64,000 nt of DNA from Paramacrobiotus metropolitanus (Eukaryota > Tardigrada > Eutardigrada > Parachela > Macrobiotidae). Positions within the stretch are counted from its first letter, which is position 1. Each line of letters begins with the position of its first letter. The DNA lies in assembly GCF_019649055.1 (NCBI RefSeq), contig NW_026570273.1, positions 496,001 through 560,000 of the forward strand, written 5' to 3'. The notes under the pieces were generated by a model. That model did no database searches, was not told where the DNA came from, and saw only the letters and a list, made by a program, of their open reading frames with translations. Below, one piece after another: positions 1-10,716 of the stretch. Made by a program: the position numbers and the translations under genes.

Positions 1-400
1 TCGTATGATGCGTCCGGTAAGAGATGGGAAAGGTCACGGCCCACACCCGGCTGGCCGCCATCATATAGTGGCCATTAATACCCATAGGGTCAGTGATCTG
101 CTGACTAAGCAGCTTAACGGCACACCAGAACCGTCCGCTTTCGATCCCTTGGCCAGTGATTACCAGGTTCAATGAAGTCACGATTTTCAGTGAAAAGGCA
201 AAAGCCTGTGATAGCAGTATGTTGATTAAATAAATATTGAACGGCGTGATCAGTTGTTTGTGTTTCAGGAATACGGTGAGAATTAACAGCACGTAGGCAG
301 TTCCAAGCGGGGTCAACGCCATCAGGACATAGTTGACGATTAACTGGAGGCGATCCTGCTGATTGAGTGTTGCGTTGATAATAACCGTTAGGTTCGACAT
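1..400 (-). CDS. Rhodopsin-family GPCR, N-terminal exon (runs off the window)
   Basis: An open frame starts at an ATG at 398-400 and continues to the window edge without a stop, giving about 133 residues. The N-terminus is short with N-glycosylation sequons (NLT, NAT), followed by hydrophobic segments fitting TM1-TM3. The end of TM3 reads SRVWAVTFPIS, the position where canonical receptors have DRYxAVxxP, so the acidic residue and the tyrosine are replaced. It is a close paralogue of the exon at 10,068-10,716: both share the stretch KHKQLITPFNIYLINILL with few changes. It probably sits in the plasma membrane; the ligand cannot be inferred. The rest of the gene lies left of the window. Confidence 0.75.
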   Translation of the reverse strand, partial: MSNLTVIINATLNQQDRLQLIVNYVLMALTPLGTAYVLLILTVFLKHKQLITPFNIYLINILLSQAFAFSLKIVTSLNLVITGQGIESGRFWCAVKLLSQQITDPMGINGHYMMAASRVWAVTFPISYRTHHT

Positions 401-811
401 GGTTCATTCCGTTTTCGGCATTCACTCACTTATATTGCGGTATATCAACAAAACTAAGATAATATCGAATTGGCGGGAGGTATTGTAAGCAGCAAAATAG
501 ATCTCTACAGTGAAGGTCTTTGTACAGTAAAGGTTTTATGGCGTACAGGAATGCCCTTCAGGATCGCATACACGCGCCACAATGAGGTATGACCTTTAGG
601 AAAGAGAAACCGTGCTTACTAACTGTCTTCGGCAAGAGTTGGTAGAATCTTGTATTTTGCTCACGTAACCTTACGCCACAATATTTATACGCCACAATAT
701 TTATGATATTTATACTCGTACTACACAGGCACGAATTATTTATTTGATTAAGGAAAGGGTTCTGCGAAACTCCTTAGGAAATTACACGTTAACCGGAATT
801 AAACCAGATTA

Positions 812-1165
812 TTAGTCGAACAATTCATGACGTCGATAGATTTTTCTGAATTGTAAAGGCGGTTTCTCGGTCATAGTTACAACCGGTACGGCAGAGCGTG
901 ACGGGAAAACCGGACGGATATCTAACATTTCTTGCTCGATAAGGTCACCGCGCGGCTGATGGTTTTTGTGTGCAACCAGTGAACAATCTTCGGGTTTCAT
1001 CCGGAAATTATAGTCTTCTACACAGTCGAAAGATTTGTATCCGTAGTTGTTGTTCTTGTGTAAAGATTCGTGGACTGGAGACAGTGTAATTAACGGTAGT
1101 GTAGTCTTACGTTCCCGATGCCATTGACTCAAAATCCCAAGAGACCAGACGGTCCTAGCTGTCAA
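812..1165 (-). CDS. Possible 3' exon of an unrecognised gene
   Basis: An open frame of about 117 residues follows an AG acceptor-like site and ends at a stop at 812. The composition is hydrophilic with several Tyr and Pro residues, as in a cytoplasmic tail. No upstream exon was found and no family is recognised. It may be a chance ORF; it is listed because of its length and non-repetitive composition. Confidence 0.2.
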   Translation of the reverse strand: MTARTVWSLGILSQWHRERKTTLPLITLSPVHESLHKNNNYGYKSFDCVEDYNFRMKPEDCSLVAHKNHQPRGDLIEQEMLDIRPVFPSRSAVPVVTMTEKPPLQFRKIYRRHELFD

Positions 1166-2429
1166 GCTTCCGGTAATGTAACACTCGCTGCGTATTCTAG
1201 TAAAAGATAATTTTGATTGTGAGATTTGAAACGGAGGAGTGGATTCTGAAATTACCTACAGGTTGCAGTTAAACCTGTTTTCTGCTTCCTATCGCTTCTC
1301 CTTATAGTTGGAAACGGTCGGCTAAACGGTTGACCTTTCGGCTGACAGCGAACAGAAGTCCTTAATGGGCTTCCTCAACGCGGCTGGAAGTCTCAGCCGG
1401 CAAGAGCGGCTGACCAATTTGTTTGCCGGCTACGCCATTTATATTCGTGCTATAACGAAAGTCTGCAAATTTTAAGAATAACGATGTACTCATGCCACAG
1501 AGAGGCATGTTCGCAAGAGTGTAGTGTAAAGCATACTGTCAAAAGCTTGCAAAAACCATCAGCCGGCTAAGCCGCAGTCACGGCTGAGCCTTTGCCATCT
1601 GTACTTCTTCCAGATACGACATATTGAAATTTACGGCAATTAGTAAAATCTGGCAGTGGCCCTGCCACTGGCACTGCCAATGGCATGGCGAACGATAAAA
1701 CCTGGAGACTCTGCGCCAGTTGGCAATCAAAAAAGTGTCACCTTTGTAATGCGAAGACCAAATTGTTGTTGATTTACAACAAAACCTGTATCGGGTGCGA
1801 TTTCGCTTTGATTTCGGCAGGCGACCCAAGCATTGACCGATAACAGCTGAACCGCCCAACCCCTATCTGACTTGAACAAAGCGTTCTTTGTCAAAAAAAT
1901 GGAAAATGAGCATGTTTCGAGTTTTACAAATCCATGAATTTACTCTACTCCCAACATGTGGTTGCGTAACAGAAATTCATACAGGAACTGGCCTTTGCAG
2001 GAAGGTATAAAACCTGTTTTCCTTTCGTACTAGCGTTAAACGCACATCTTGAAAGCGTCTGTGAAACGCTTACAAACCCTTTTTGACTTTTGTCAAGATG
2101 CCATTCGCCAAATACACAAAGTTAGAATTTACCTTAAGAATGTCAATGCACGATACTTTCTCTTCCCAGTAAATGGCAGTAATACAGTAAAGCGTAGGCT
2201 GCGTCTCGAATTCTAAGCGAATTAGCTTTGGTATGGTTGCTCGACCGCACGAGAAAGCTGCCTGTGGTGGCTAGTACTGGCTACACCTTCTGATTCGATA
2301 CGCATATCCCCCTCGCGTGATGGAATTGTTGTATCGGAACTAGATTCGCTTCGGTTCTGAGACCATCCCTAACTGTATCGCAGATAAATTGTATAAGCTC
2401 TGCATTATGTATGATATTAGCACGTGGTG
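1166..2429. other. Non-coding stretch, no gene recognised
   Basis: Nothing supportable as a gene. Around 1,655-1,690 lies a GGCAGTGGC/GCCACTGCC palindromic repeat related to those at 56,011-56,062 and 62,531-62,584. It produces a spurious ORF on the minus strand. Confidence 0.4.
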
Positions 2430-2740
2430 TACTTCGACAAATGCCTTATCTGAGCTCCCTATAGAGTACAGGCGGATATCTGGGCTCCCCTCGAGTAATA
2501 ATGCAGCTTCAAAACTGTAAATACTAATGCAACCGCGCAGAAACGCGGTTGCTCATACTATTACTACTGCCGGAAGTGTGCGCAACCAACCTTGTGCGCG
2601 GTTGCATTAGTATCTGCGGTTTCGTAGCCGTTTTAATTAGAGGGGAGCCCAGAATCATATGAGCTTGTACAGAGTAGTACTTCGACAAATGCTTTATCCG
2701 GGCTCCCGGAGCCCACTTAAGGCAATTGTCGAAGTATATA
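2430..2740. repeat. MITE-like element, family A, copy 1
   Basis: The ends form an imperfect inverted repeat. The left side reads TACTTCGACAAATGCCTTAT with GAGCTCCC beyond it. The right side reads GGGCTCCC..., with AAGGCAATTGTCGAAGTA beyond it. Inside lies a second hairpin: ACTAATGCAACCGCG at 2,524-2,538 pairs with its complement at 2,597-2,611. A related element with the same GGGCTCCC/CCTTAT ends lies at 4,917-5,330. No coding capacity. Confidence 0.5.
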
Positions 2741-4379
2741 TAGACGTAAATACTGTACAGAGATATTGCAAAATACAGAACCATGAAATTAGCAACCTAA
2801 GTAGCAAGTACTTAAGCAAGCAAGCAAGAATAGCAAGATAAAAACTTTGTTCAGGCAAGACAAGAACTTTAACAAGATGATCAGCTTTACGCTACTATAG
2901 TCAGTACTGCATTACCGTACAGTATTTTAACCACAAACAATTTGCCGAAACAGTAGAGCCACAAGAACATGCTGCCATAGTTGTGACGTTGCAGTTCAAG
3001 AAAACGGTCATGCCGTACGCAAAACTGGTTCAGCAAAATTTAGTTCTCCAATTATTAATATGATTGTATTTACATAATAATTATGTCACTTACAACCGCG
3101 AAAGAGGAAATGAACTATAACTGGAACATTTGGTGTAAGCGCGCGGAACTTTCTTGCAGATCACTCAACAACAGACCGGCATCTGCTTAAATTCTAAATA
3201 CAGAGTATACCCACATTCCGCTTCGATGGCTGTATTCGGTCAAATGTATTACGAAGATCGGAAAGCGTCACAATGTACCACAGAAACCGTCTTCGAGTCC
3301 CAATCAATTAGCTACAGCTTTTTACTGGCCACATACCCGGTATTCAGTTGTAACCGGACACCTGCCATGTATTCAGAACAGTTTGTGCAGAATCAGTTAG
3401 AACTCGGATTGGTTTAAAATTTAAATTTGCACACACAAATCAGAGCGATACCGAAAGGTCTTATTCTAGCTGCTGTATGGGCACACATATGCAGAAAAAT
3501 GGTATGCATAAGAATGACTGCAGTCGGCAAATACTTAACTGAGTTAACACTCACCCTACATGCTTTGATTTGCATAAGGCGCCGCGTTTGGTAGTACAAC
3601 ATTACACTTTTTGTCAAGAACTCCGACGCTGGATTACAGTACTCCATCATAAATTGCGCATAACGGCACAACCGGATTATTCAGTGTATTTAGAACTAAA
3701 AAGCGCGTGAGTCTGTATATTAGTGCTTATGAGACTTTCCATTTTCAGCCCTTGCAGGATGCTTTGGTTCAGTAGAAAGTGCAGCTTTTCAATAAGTTAT
3801 TGTAAGTTCCTTCGATCAGTGCACATAATATACTACAGTATAAGTGCAGTAAACTATTGCACACATGCACTGAGTGATGACGTCAGGCAAGTGCTACAAC
3901 TTATGCAAAAATTGACCACGTAGTTGCGTTAAATTTGTATAGTGTTTAAAGGTAATTAGAGTGAGCATTATGGACGATCTGAGTAGTGCATATGTGTATT
4001 CGGTAGTGTAATAAGAGTTATACTCGTACCGCAGTAGTTTTCAATTACTGAAGTAGTGCTCGTAGACATAGCATTACGGCAGATCAAATTATGTTATGAA
4101 TAAAACAAAATATCTGTAGTGCGTGTTTATTTTATAATGGCGTAGACCACAAGGTTAACCGCTGCTAGAATAACTGCCAACCGGTCAGAAATCGGTCAGT
4201 TCACCTAGTTGTATATACTGTACGAAGGCCTTAGGTTGTACGCTACAAAAGTTTTGTCGGTAGGAAAATGGGACGCTTACATAATGTCATTACAATTATA
4301 TAACGTTTCCGTTGGCAGGGGGAGAAGCGCATGCCAAACAAGACGTACTACGAATTTATGAAAATAAGTCAATGCCCGC
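2741..4379. other. Non-coding stretch, no gene recognised
   Basis: Several ORFs of 60-90 codons exist, but none has a recognisable motif, plausible splice partners or a close paralogue. This is probably intergenic DNA downstream of the GPCR exon at 4,380-4,738. Confidence 0.4.
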
Positions 4380-4738
4380 TCAGTGGGTTACAGACGTCTT
4401 GACACCATCCAAGCTCTTCTCGTGAGAAACGCTTATGGTTGGAAGTGGCAGTACGGTGGCGGCTGTATACCCGGGAGTGGCCTGAACCCTTTGATGAATT
4501 CCCAGGGTACCTAAGAAAATCTCCCAAGCCATAGGAGCGCAGCGTATGAATACGGTGGCTTCCAAGAGGCAGTTCAGATAGCCAACCAACCGGCCGATTT
4601 CATCCATCAGTCTCCACTGGGGATAAAGGAACTGCTGCAGGATTACGAAGCCCCACGTAAAAAAATTGATGACAGTTGAGCCGAAGAATATGGCGTTGCT
4701 CCCTTTCCACCATTGGCGTCGGCCACTCATATTGTGAT
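4380..4738 (-). CDS. Rhodopsin-family GPCR, C-terminal exon (TM6-TM7 and tail)
   Basis: About 119 codons follow the acceptor CTGCAG at 4,739-4,744. The protein has a short basic stretch (SGRRQWWK), a hydrophobic segment with FFGSTVINFFTWGF, a loop, a second hydrophobic segment ending APMAWEIF, and a Ser/Thr-rich tail. This is the TM6-TM7-tail layout of a rhodopsin-family receptor, without a clear NPxxY. The acceptor phase matches the donor at 10,067 of the TM1-TM5 exon (both phase 1), so I join them into one gene with an intron of about 5.3 kb. The join is inference from phase, order and complementary domain content. Confidence 0.55.
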
Positions 4739-4916
4739 CTGCAGATATCATTATTTACTCTTGAATATCAGTAATTATGTATTGACTGATTAACAATCAA
4801 TATTGATAAATAATATTTATATTAGCCATTTTTCCTTTCATAATTATTTATTATTAATTCTCGGGAATCATTGCCATTTTCATAATTAATTAGCTTTTAT
4901 TTAATCATTAATAATA

Positions 4917-5330
4917 ATACTTCAAATGCTGCCTTATCTGGGCTCCCGAGCAATTTGAGCAACCCTCTACATGGACGGTTACGTTATTACTCACACTTTC
5001 GCAGTTTTTATCAGTGTTATGACTGACTGAAAGTTTTGATTTATTTAAAATACTTATTTTGCCAGTACTTTTGTAGCATTTTTCAGTTTGTTCATTGGCA
5101 AATCCGGTTGAAATTAATGAAAAATATATGTAAATAATATATTTAAATATAATTTGGATGTGAAATTTCGGAATTCTTTGGTGTGCTCACTGGTAAATCC
5201 GATTGAAAGAAGTACCAAAGGTTCTGCTACAAATCCGATAAATTTAATTTGACGGGTATTGCAAACTAGCCGGGAGCCCAGATAAGGGAGAGTAATATAA
5301 GGGGAGCCCATATAAGGCAGTATTCGAAGT
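4917..5330. repeat. MITE-like element, family A, copy 2
   Basis: The left end (TACTTCAAATGCTGCCTTAT then CTGGGCTCCC) is inverted at the right end (GGGAGCCCATATAAGGCAG then TATTCGAAGTA). The interior is AT-rich and non-coding. Same family as 2,430-2,740. It lies within the GPCR intron. Confidence 0.5.
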
Positions 5331-6042
5331 ATTATTGATCATAATAAATTATTTCTAACTAATTAGTAGTTAGCTCTGAATATTAATAACTCAATATTAT
5401 CAGAGCTTCTCAGAAAATTTGTTAATCATGGCTGTATAATTACTTTCATAAGTTTAGCTGTTTTGCATGGGAAGGCCGTACCATTTTAAAGTTAAAAGTT
5501 TAAGGCCCAAATGAGCACCTGGCTAACCAGTTCCGCCCCTTTCGTGTCAAATAATACATTCTGGTTTAGCTGCGCGGTAAGCAACCATAATTCATAATGG
5601 CAAATTATTATCCATTATTTTTTGCGTACTGGTAGTGCGTACCAATTTAATGGTCTGGTACTGGTAGTGGTAGTAAAAATGGTACTGTTACTGGTAGTGG
5701 TACTGGTTGTGGTAGTGGTATCGCGTAATGGTACTGGTACTGGTAGTGGTAACACTTACGATAGTTATTGCCGATTGTGTTATCGGCACTCGGCACAACA
5801 CGACACCTTACCGGATGCTGAACCGCAAGACTGGTACACAATAACTTTAATAACGCGTTATTAATAACGAGCTATTATTATTAACGAAATATTACTTCAA
5901 GGCAATATTTGGTTTACCTAGAAGAATAACAGCAAAAAAAGTGCAGACTGTCATAATAATTATAAATTTTATCCGGCATTTATCCGACGTAACGTCGTGA
6001 TATCACAAGTATAAACCCATAAGTGGTCATCTAATCAAAATG

Positions 6043-9000
6043 TTAAATGAAATTTTAGCATGATGAGTTCGCTCGTTTTCTATCGTTCAAATGCTATGCT
6101 AGTACTCTAGTTATACTAGTACGTTTCTTTATTGGTAAATATTTTTATTGTACGCATGAAGTTATGAATGTTGTTTTTCCAGATAATCTTAATTGATAAT
6201 TATAATTTCAATTAAGAAGTATCAGACAGTATCAGAATGGTATGCGGTGAAGAGTTGTGGATCGTATTATTATGATATATTATAAAATTAAATTTTGAAT
6301 ATGAATCGTAAAAATGTCTTTCGTTTGTGATCTCTGTGGAAAAGTGTGTGTGACAAAACACGGTTTGAGCAGGCATCGAGCCTCAGATAATTGTCGCACT
6401 GCTCAAGCGAAGAACCTCCGCCAAGCTCAACAACATCCTGGACCATCCTCTTCTACAGTAGTTTCAGAGACCATCGAAGCCCGCATATTTGCAGCTAGGA
6501 AAAAGCACCCCGTTCTTCGACACATTCCAGCGGGAGCAAGGCGAGCTTGCGCTGAATCTTACACGGCTGCAGTCAATGATGTGTGTAACAAGAATGACGA
6601 GGAGTCTTGGGCCAAATTGTTGTTGTTTCCGCTTGAGAATCTGCACGCACCTCCTGCTAAGGCTGGGCGAGGACCTTTCTTAGCCGCTTCTGTGAAGGCA
6701 AACTTGTGTGGCACACCTTCAGACACCTCTCCCCCCAATACTACTAGGATCAAGGCTAGCAAGAAGAAGTCCTCTGATGAAACGTTACGCAAATTAGTCA
6801 ACGCCAAACTGCAGGATGGCGACATCAGTGGTGCGGATAAAGTGATGACGTCTGAAGAATCAGTTGCTTCACTGACGGATGACGTTATTTAAAGCGCTAC
6901 GTGATAAACATCTAGATCCACCAGCGGATCTGGATACAACGGTCTGTGACGTCAATTCTGTAACTCACGATGTCTCTCCGAACGAGATTTTTGTCGCTGT
7001 TAGATCTTTTCCTGCAGGCTCTTCAGCTGGTCCAGATGGTCTTCGGCCGCAGCATTTGAAGGTGATGCTTGGTGTCCCGGGAGAAACCGGAGAGTCTCTG
7101 CTGACGGCTTTGTCCAAGTTGGCCAGTCTGGCCCTGACTGGTGTCATACCTTCGGCGGCTAAAAGGGTGCATGTTGCTCGAAAATTTGTTCAGAGCGACT
7201 CCACAAAAGTTCAGGTTTTGTTGATACTTGATTTTGCTAATGCGTTTAATACTGTCTGCAGAGATGTGTTGCTGAAAAAAGTCGCCGAAGTAATTCCTGA
7301 ATATTTTGCCTTTATCTCTGCGGCATACAGCACGCCGTCATCTTTGTCCTGTGGAGACCAGATTATTGCCTCTGCCCACGGTATCCAGCAAGGGGATCCC
7401 CTTGGACCTCTGCTATTTTGTTTGGTGTCTGATACTTTGTCCAAAGAATTACAATCTGCCTTGAATATCTGGTTTCTGAACGATGGTACATGCGGCGGGG
7501 ATCCGGATACCGTACTGGGTGATTTCGCAACTGTATTAGAGGAGTCATCCGCATTGGGCTTGCAGCTGAACTTGGCCAAATGTGAACTGTACGTTTTTGG
7601 TGGCACAGAAAGTGAACGTTTGGATGTTGTGGAGAGTTTCCATTCTGTTGCACCGGAGATACAGCTCGTCTCAACGGAGCAGTTGGACTTGCTTGGTGCC
7701 CCACTTACGGATTTGTCAATAGGGCGAGTGTTAGATGGAAAGATCGGTCAGATACGGCGTCTGGCTGATCTGCTTGGTGTGTTGCCAGCGCATCAGTCAT
7801 TGTTCCTTTTGAAAAACAGTCTATCGCTGCCGAGATTGTTGTTTACTCTTTGGTGCGCCCCATGTTGGAAGTGTCCAGAAAAACTACGCCAGTTCGATGA
7901 TACTGTCAGAAAAAGAGCAGAGGAAATAACAAATGTGGAAATGTCCGAACCTGTGTGGCGGCAAGCGATTTTGCCTGATCGCTATGGGGGAATCGGCCTT
8001 AGCACGGCAGAAGATATAGCTTTGCCTGCATATCTGTCTTCGTGTTACGCTACAGATTCTCTGGTCAATGAGATTATACCTGACGCAGATCAAAACTCTC
8101 GAGAGGATGCTGTCAAGGTTTATCAAGAAAAAATTGGAGAAGACCCACCGCCTCTGCAGAGCCGCCGTTTGCAGTCAGCTTGGACCGGTTTGATGTACGG
8201 CAAGTTGCACAGTCTCTTAGTGGAAAATGCCCACGTTATTGCTAAAGCTCGCTTGTTGGCCTTGTCTACGAAAGAGTCATTTGCATGGTTGTCGGCGCTG
8301 CCTGTGTCCAACTTGGGAAATCTCCTGGATGACGTGAGTTTACGAGTGGTTGTGGCTTTGCGTTTGGGTGATTTTATTTGTAATGAGTACAAATGCCGCT
8401 GTGGTAAATGGTGGATAGATACGGTCATCATGGTCTTTCCTGTAAGAAAAGTGCAGGACGGCTGCGGCGCCATAGCGCGCTTAACAATATAATTCAGCGG
8501 GCTTTCGGATCAGCTAAAATATCCGCCATCTTGGAACCTCCTGGTCTTGATAGGGAAACTGGAAAGCGGCCGGATGGCATGACTTTGTATCCTTGGCAAT
8601 ATGGAAAACCTTTAGTGTGGGATGTCACTGTAGCTGACACGCTTGCGGCAACCTATATCGGTCAAACTTCTGATCACCCTGGCGCAGCCGCGGAAGCCGC
8701 TGAGATTCGAAAACTGGGAAAGTATGAGAAGTTGATAGATCGGTACATTGTCCAGCCTTTGGCTTTCGAAACTTTGGAGGTTGTGGCCCGAGTACTCAAG
8801 GTTTTATTTCGGACCTGGCCAAACGTATTCGGGAGCAGACTGGAGAAATCCGTGCGAAACAGTTTTTATTGCAGCGTTGCAATTTAGAAATTCAGCGGGG
8901 CAATGCTGCCTGTGTTCTTGGTACGGTTGAGTACAGTCGCTCCCTTGATGAACTGTTTTTGGTTTTCTAGGTGATGTGCATTCGTTTACTGTGCTCTAAG

Positions 9001-9052
9001 AGAACCGTTTGACTAAACCATTAAGATAATCTTTCTCCGGGAAATATTTCTT
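6043..9052 (+). mobile_element. R2-superfamily-like non-LTR retroelement, copy 1
   Basis: The element of about 3.0 kb is bounded by a 22-bp direct repeat (6,021-6,042 and 9,053-9,074, AAGTGGTCATCT then ATCAAAATG) differing at one base, as expected for a target-site duplication. It holds one degenerate coding region with zinc finger, reverse transcriptase and C-terminal endonuclease-like domains in that order. The TSD and domain order support target-primed retrotransposition. Confidence 0.65.
6314..8970 (+). pseudogene. R2-like retroelement polyprotein (ZnF-RT-endonuclease), broken
   Basis: The coding region starts at ATG 6,314 with a C2H2 finger (CDLCGKVCVTKHGLSRH). It continues into a reverse transcriptase (AGPDGLRPQHLK, LLILDFANAFN, QQGDPLGPLLF) and ends in a Cys-rich plus PD-(D/E)xK-like nuclease region (CRCG, CGLSC-type motif, RPDGMTLYPW, LVWDVT) typical of restriction-like-endonuclease retroelements. 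The catalytic box normally YxDD is FLNDG. The RT lacks the block between GVIPSAA and the KFVQ region that the second copy retains. Frame changes occur near 6,885, 8,425 and 8,800. The natural end, in frame with copy 2, is the stop at 8,968-8,970. It is not expected to be active. Confidence 0.7.
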
Positions 9053-10067
9053 AAGTGGTCATCTCATCAAAATGCCAGACCGTAGAGAAGTATTATAAGA
9101 CCATAACATTTTCCTAAGCAAATGCGAGGTGCGTTAAAAAAATTACTAACAACTCTATTCGAAGCGGCAGCTCATAGGTCAGTTAGAAAGCGACTGAAGT
9201 GCTTTTACTTTCAAGAGACAACAAGAGTTACAGGCCTGATGACAGATATTTGAATGCAGTAACATTAAATGCAATAATAACACCAAAATGGTTGGTTGCT
9301 GAAATGATTGGTATAACGCCAAAGCAATGTCACTATAAGATTTGAAGTAAGCGGTGATGTCGTCATCATCAGACAAGATATCAAGAAGTCTGTCCCCGTC
9401 CATGTCTTGAAATAATTATACTCGTACGATGGAATGGCGAACTAATCAGCAGTGGTGGTTGTGAACGAGCAGCTCCAAAAATCCCAGCAATTTAGATTTA
9501 ACTGAACTGCGAAGAATTCTTAGTGCTTATAATTTTGTAATGTCATATTGTGATCGGGCAAACAATTTTTTATTTTCCGGATGTTTTTGCAGATATACTG
9601 TATTTGCCCCTTTGCGCGATAATTACATTTCGCTGAAGCTGACTTACAGTTCATAAATGATTGTGTACATGTCAGGTGACAAAAGTGGCACATTAAAACA
9701 TAAGAACTGCACTAAAACATTAAAAACTTTTCAAAATTGTTTAACCGAAATTTGTAAAAGGTCAACGGGTGCTATACGGCAACGATGTTATATGAAGTTG
9801 TTCTCCAAAATTTAACGACATATCCTAATAAAATTTATTTTTCACAGTACCAATAACAGTACCAGTACCATTACGTGATGCCACTACCACAACCAGTACC
9901 ACTACCAGTAACAGTATCATTTTTACTACCAGTACCAGTGCCAGTACCATTATATTGTACCACTAACAGTAACACTACCAGTACCAGTAACATTAATTAG
10001 TATTACCCGTTTTATTCTGATACTGAGGTTTTAGATTACACATTTTATGCATTGCTGTCCCTCTTAC

Positions 10068-10716
10068 CAGGCCTGGCTCTGGCGGCTTCTGAGCGTTTGA
10101 TGCGTCGCATAATCAACACGTACGGCGCCGCTGCGAACACGAACACCAGACCAGCTGACGTAAAGAAACTTACAACCCTTAAGAATGCGGTAGCGTGGAA
10201 TCGCACACGGTTTCCCATTTTCTCCTGCATGTTCCACAATGGCGAGAATAAAATGCGGCCCTCGCGTTGCTAACAACAACAAATGGATGATAACGGACAA
10301 GATTACCGCCAAACGCTTTGTGTGATGAACACGGTAAGAATCGGAAAGGTCACGGCCCACACTCGGGTCAGTGCCAGCAGATACTGCATGTCGATGCACA
10401 TCGGGTCGCTGACCTGTTTGTTCGAGATATCCCAGCCGCACCAGAACCGTCCATTTGCTGTTGTTTGGCCGCTGATTATGAGGTTGAATAGACTGACCAA
10501 TTTTAGCAGAAAGGTCATCACGTATACCAAGAGAATGTTGATTAAATATATATTAAATGGCGTGATAAGCTGTTTATGCGTGAGGAATACCATGAGAATT
10601 AACAGCACGTAGGCAATTTCTAGCGGAGTCACGGCAATCGAAACGTAGTTGACGATGATTTGAAGCGAATCCTGGTGGTTAATCGTTGTATTGATCTTGA
10701 GCGTAGTGTTCCACAT
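10068..10716 (-). pseudogene. Rhodopsin-family GPCR, TM1-TM5 exon, with two frame changes
   Basis: ATG at 10,716. The first 137 codons give N-glycosylation sites, TM1-TM3 and TRVWAVTFPI in place of DRY. At about 10,339 one base is missing relative to the paralogue at 1-400, where the frame continues into a SYR-x-HHT-type second loop. After a one-base shift TM4 continues (RLAVILSVIIHLLLLATRG). A second shift between about 10,190 and 10,270 is needed to enter TM5 (FFTSAGLVFVFAAAPYVLI) and the basic third loop. The exon ends at donor G|GTAAGA at 10,067, phase 1, matching the exon at 4,380-4,738. The frame changes may be real decay or consensus errors. Confidence 0.6.

Larger units (their letters stand above)
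5635..9990. repeat. Fold-back arms of GTACTG/GTAGTG repeat flanking a retroelement
   Basis: The left arm (about 5,635-5,760) is a GGTACTGGTAGTGGTAGT-type repeat. The right arm (about 9,845-9,990) is the inverted counterpart. The arms share order and interruptions, such as the block AAAAATGgTACTGTTACTGG and the block GTAATGGTACTGGTACTG, so they are true inverted copies, not independent microsatellites. The R2-like element at 6,043-9,052 lies between them, suggesting insertion of the retroelement into a pre-existing fold-back element inside the GPCR intron. Confidence 0.55.

Noticed and set aside
5622-5864. Val/Gly-rich coding ORFs on both strands
   Set aside because: They are translations of the GTACTG/GTAGTG repeat arm.
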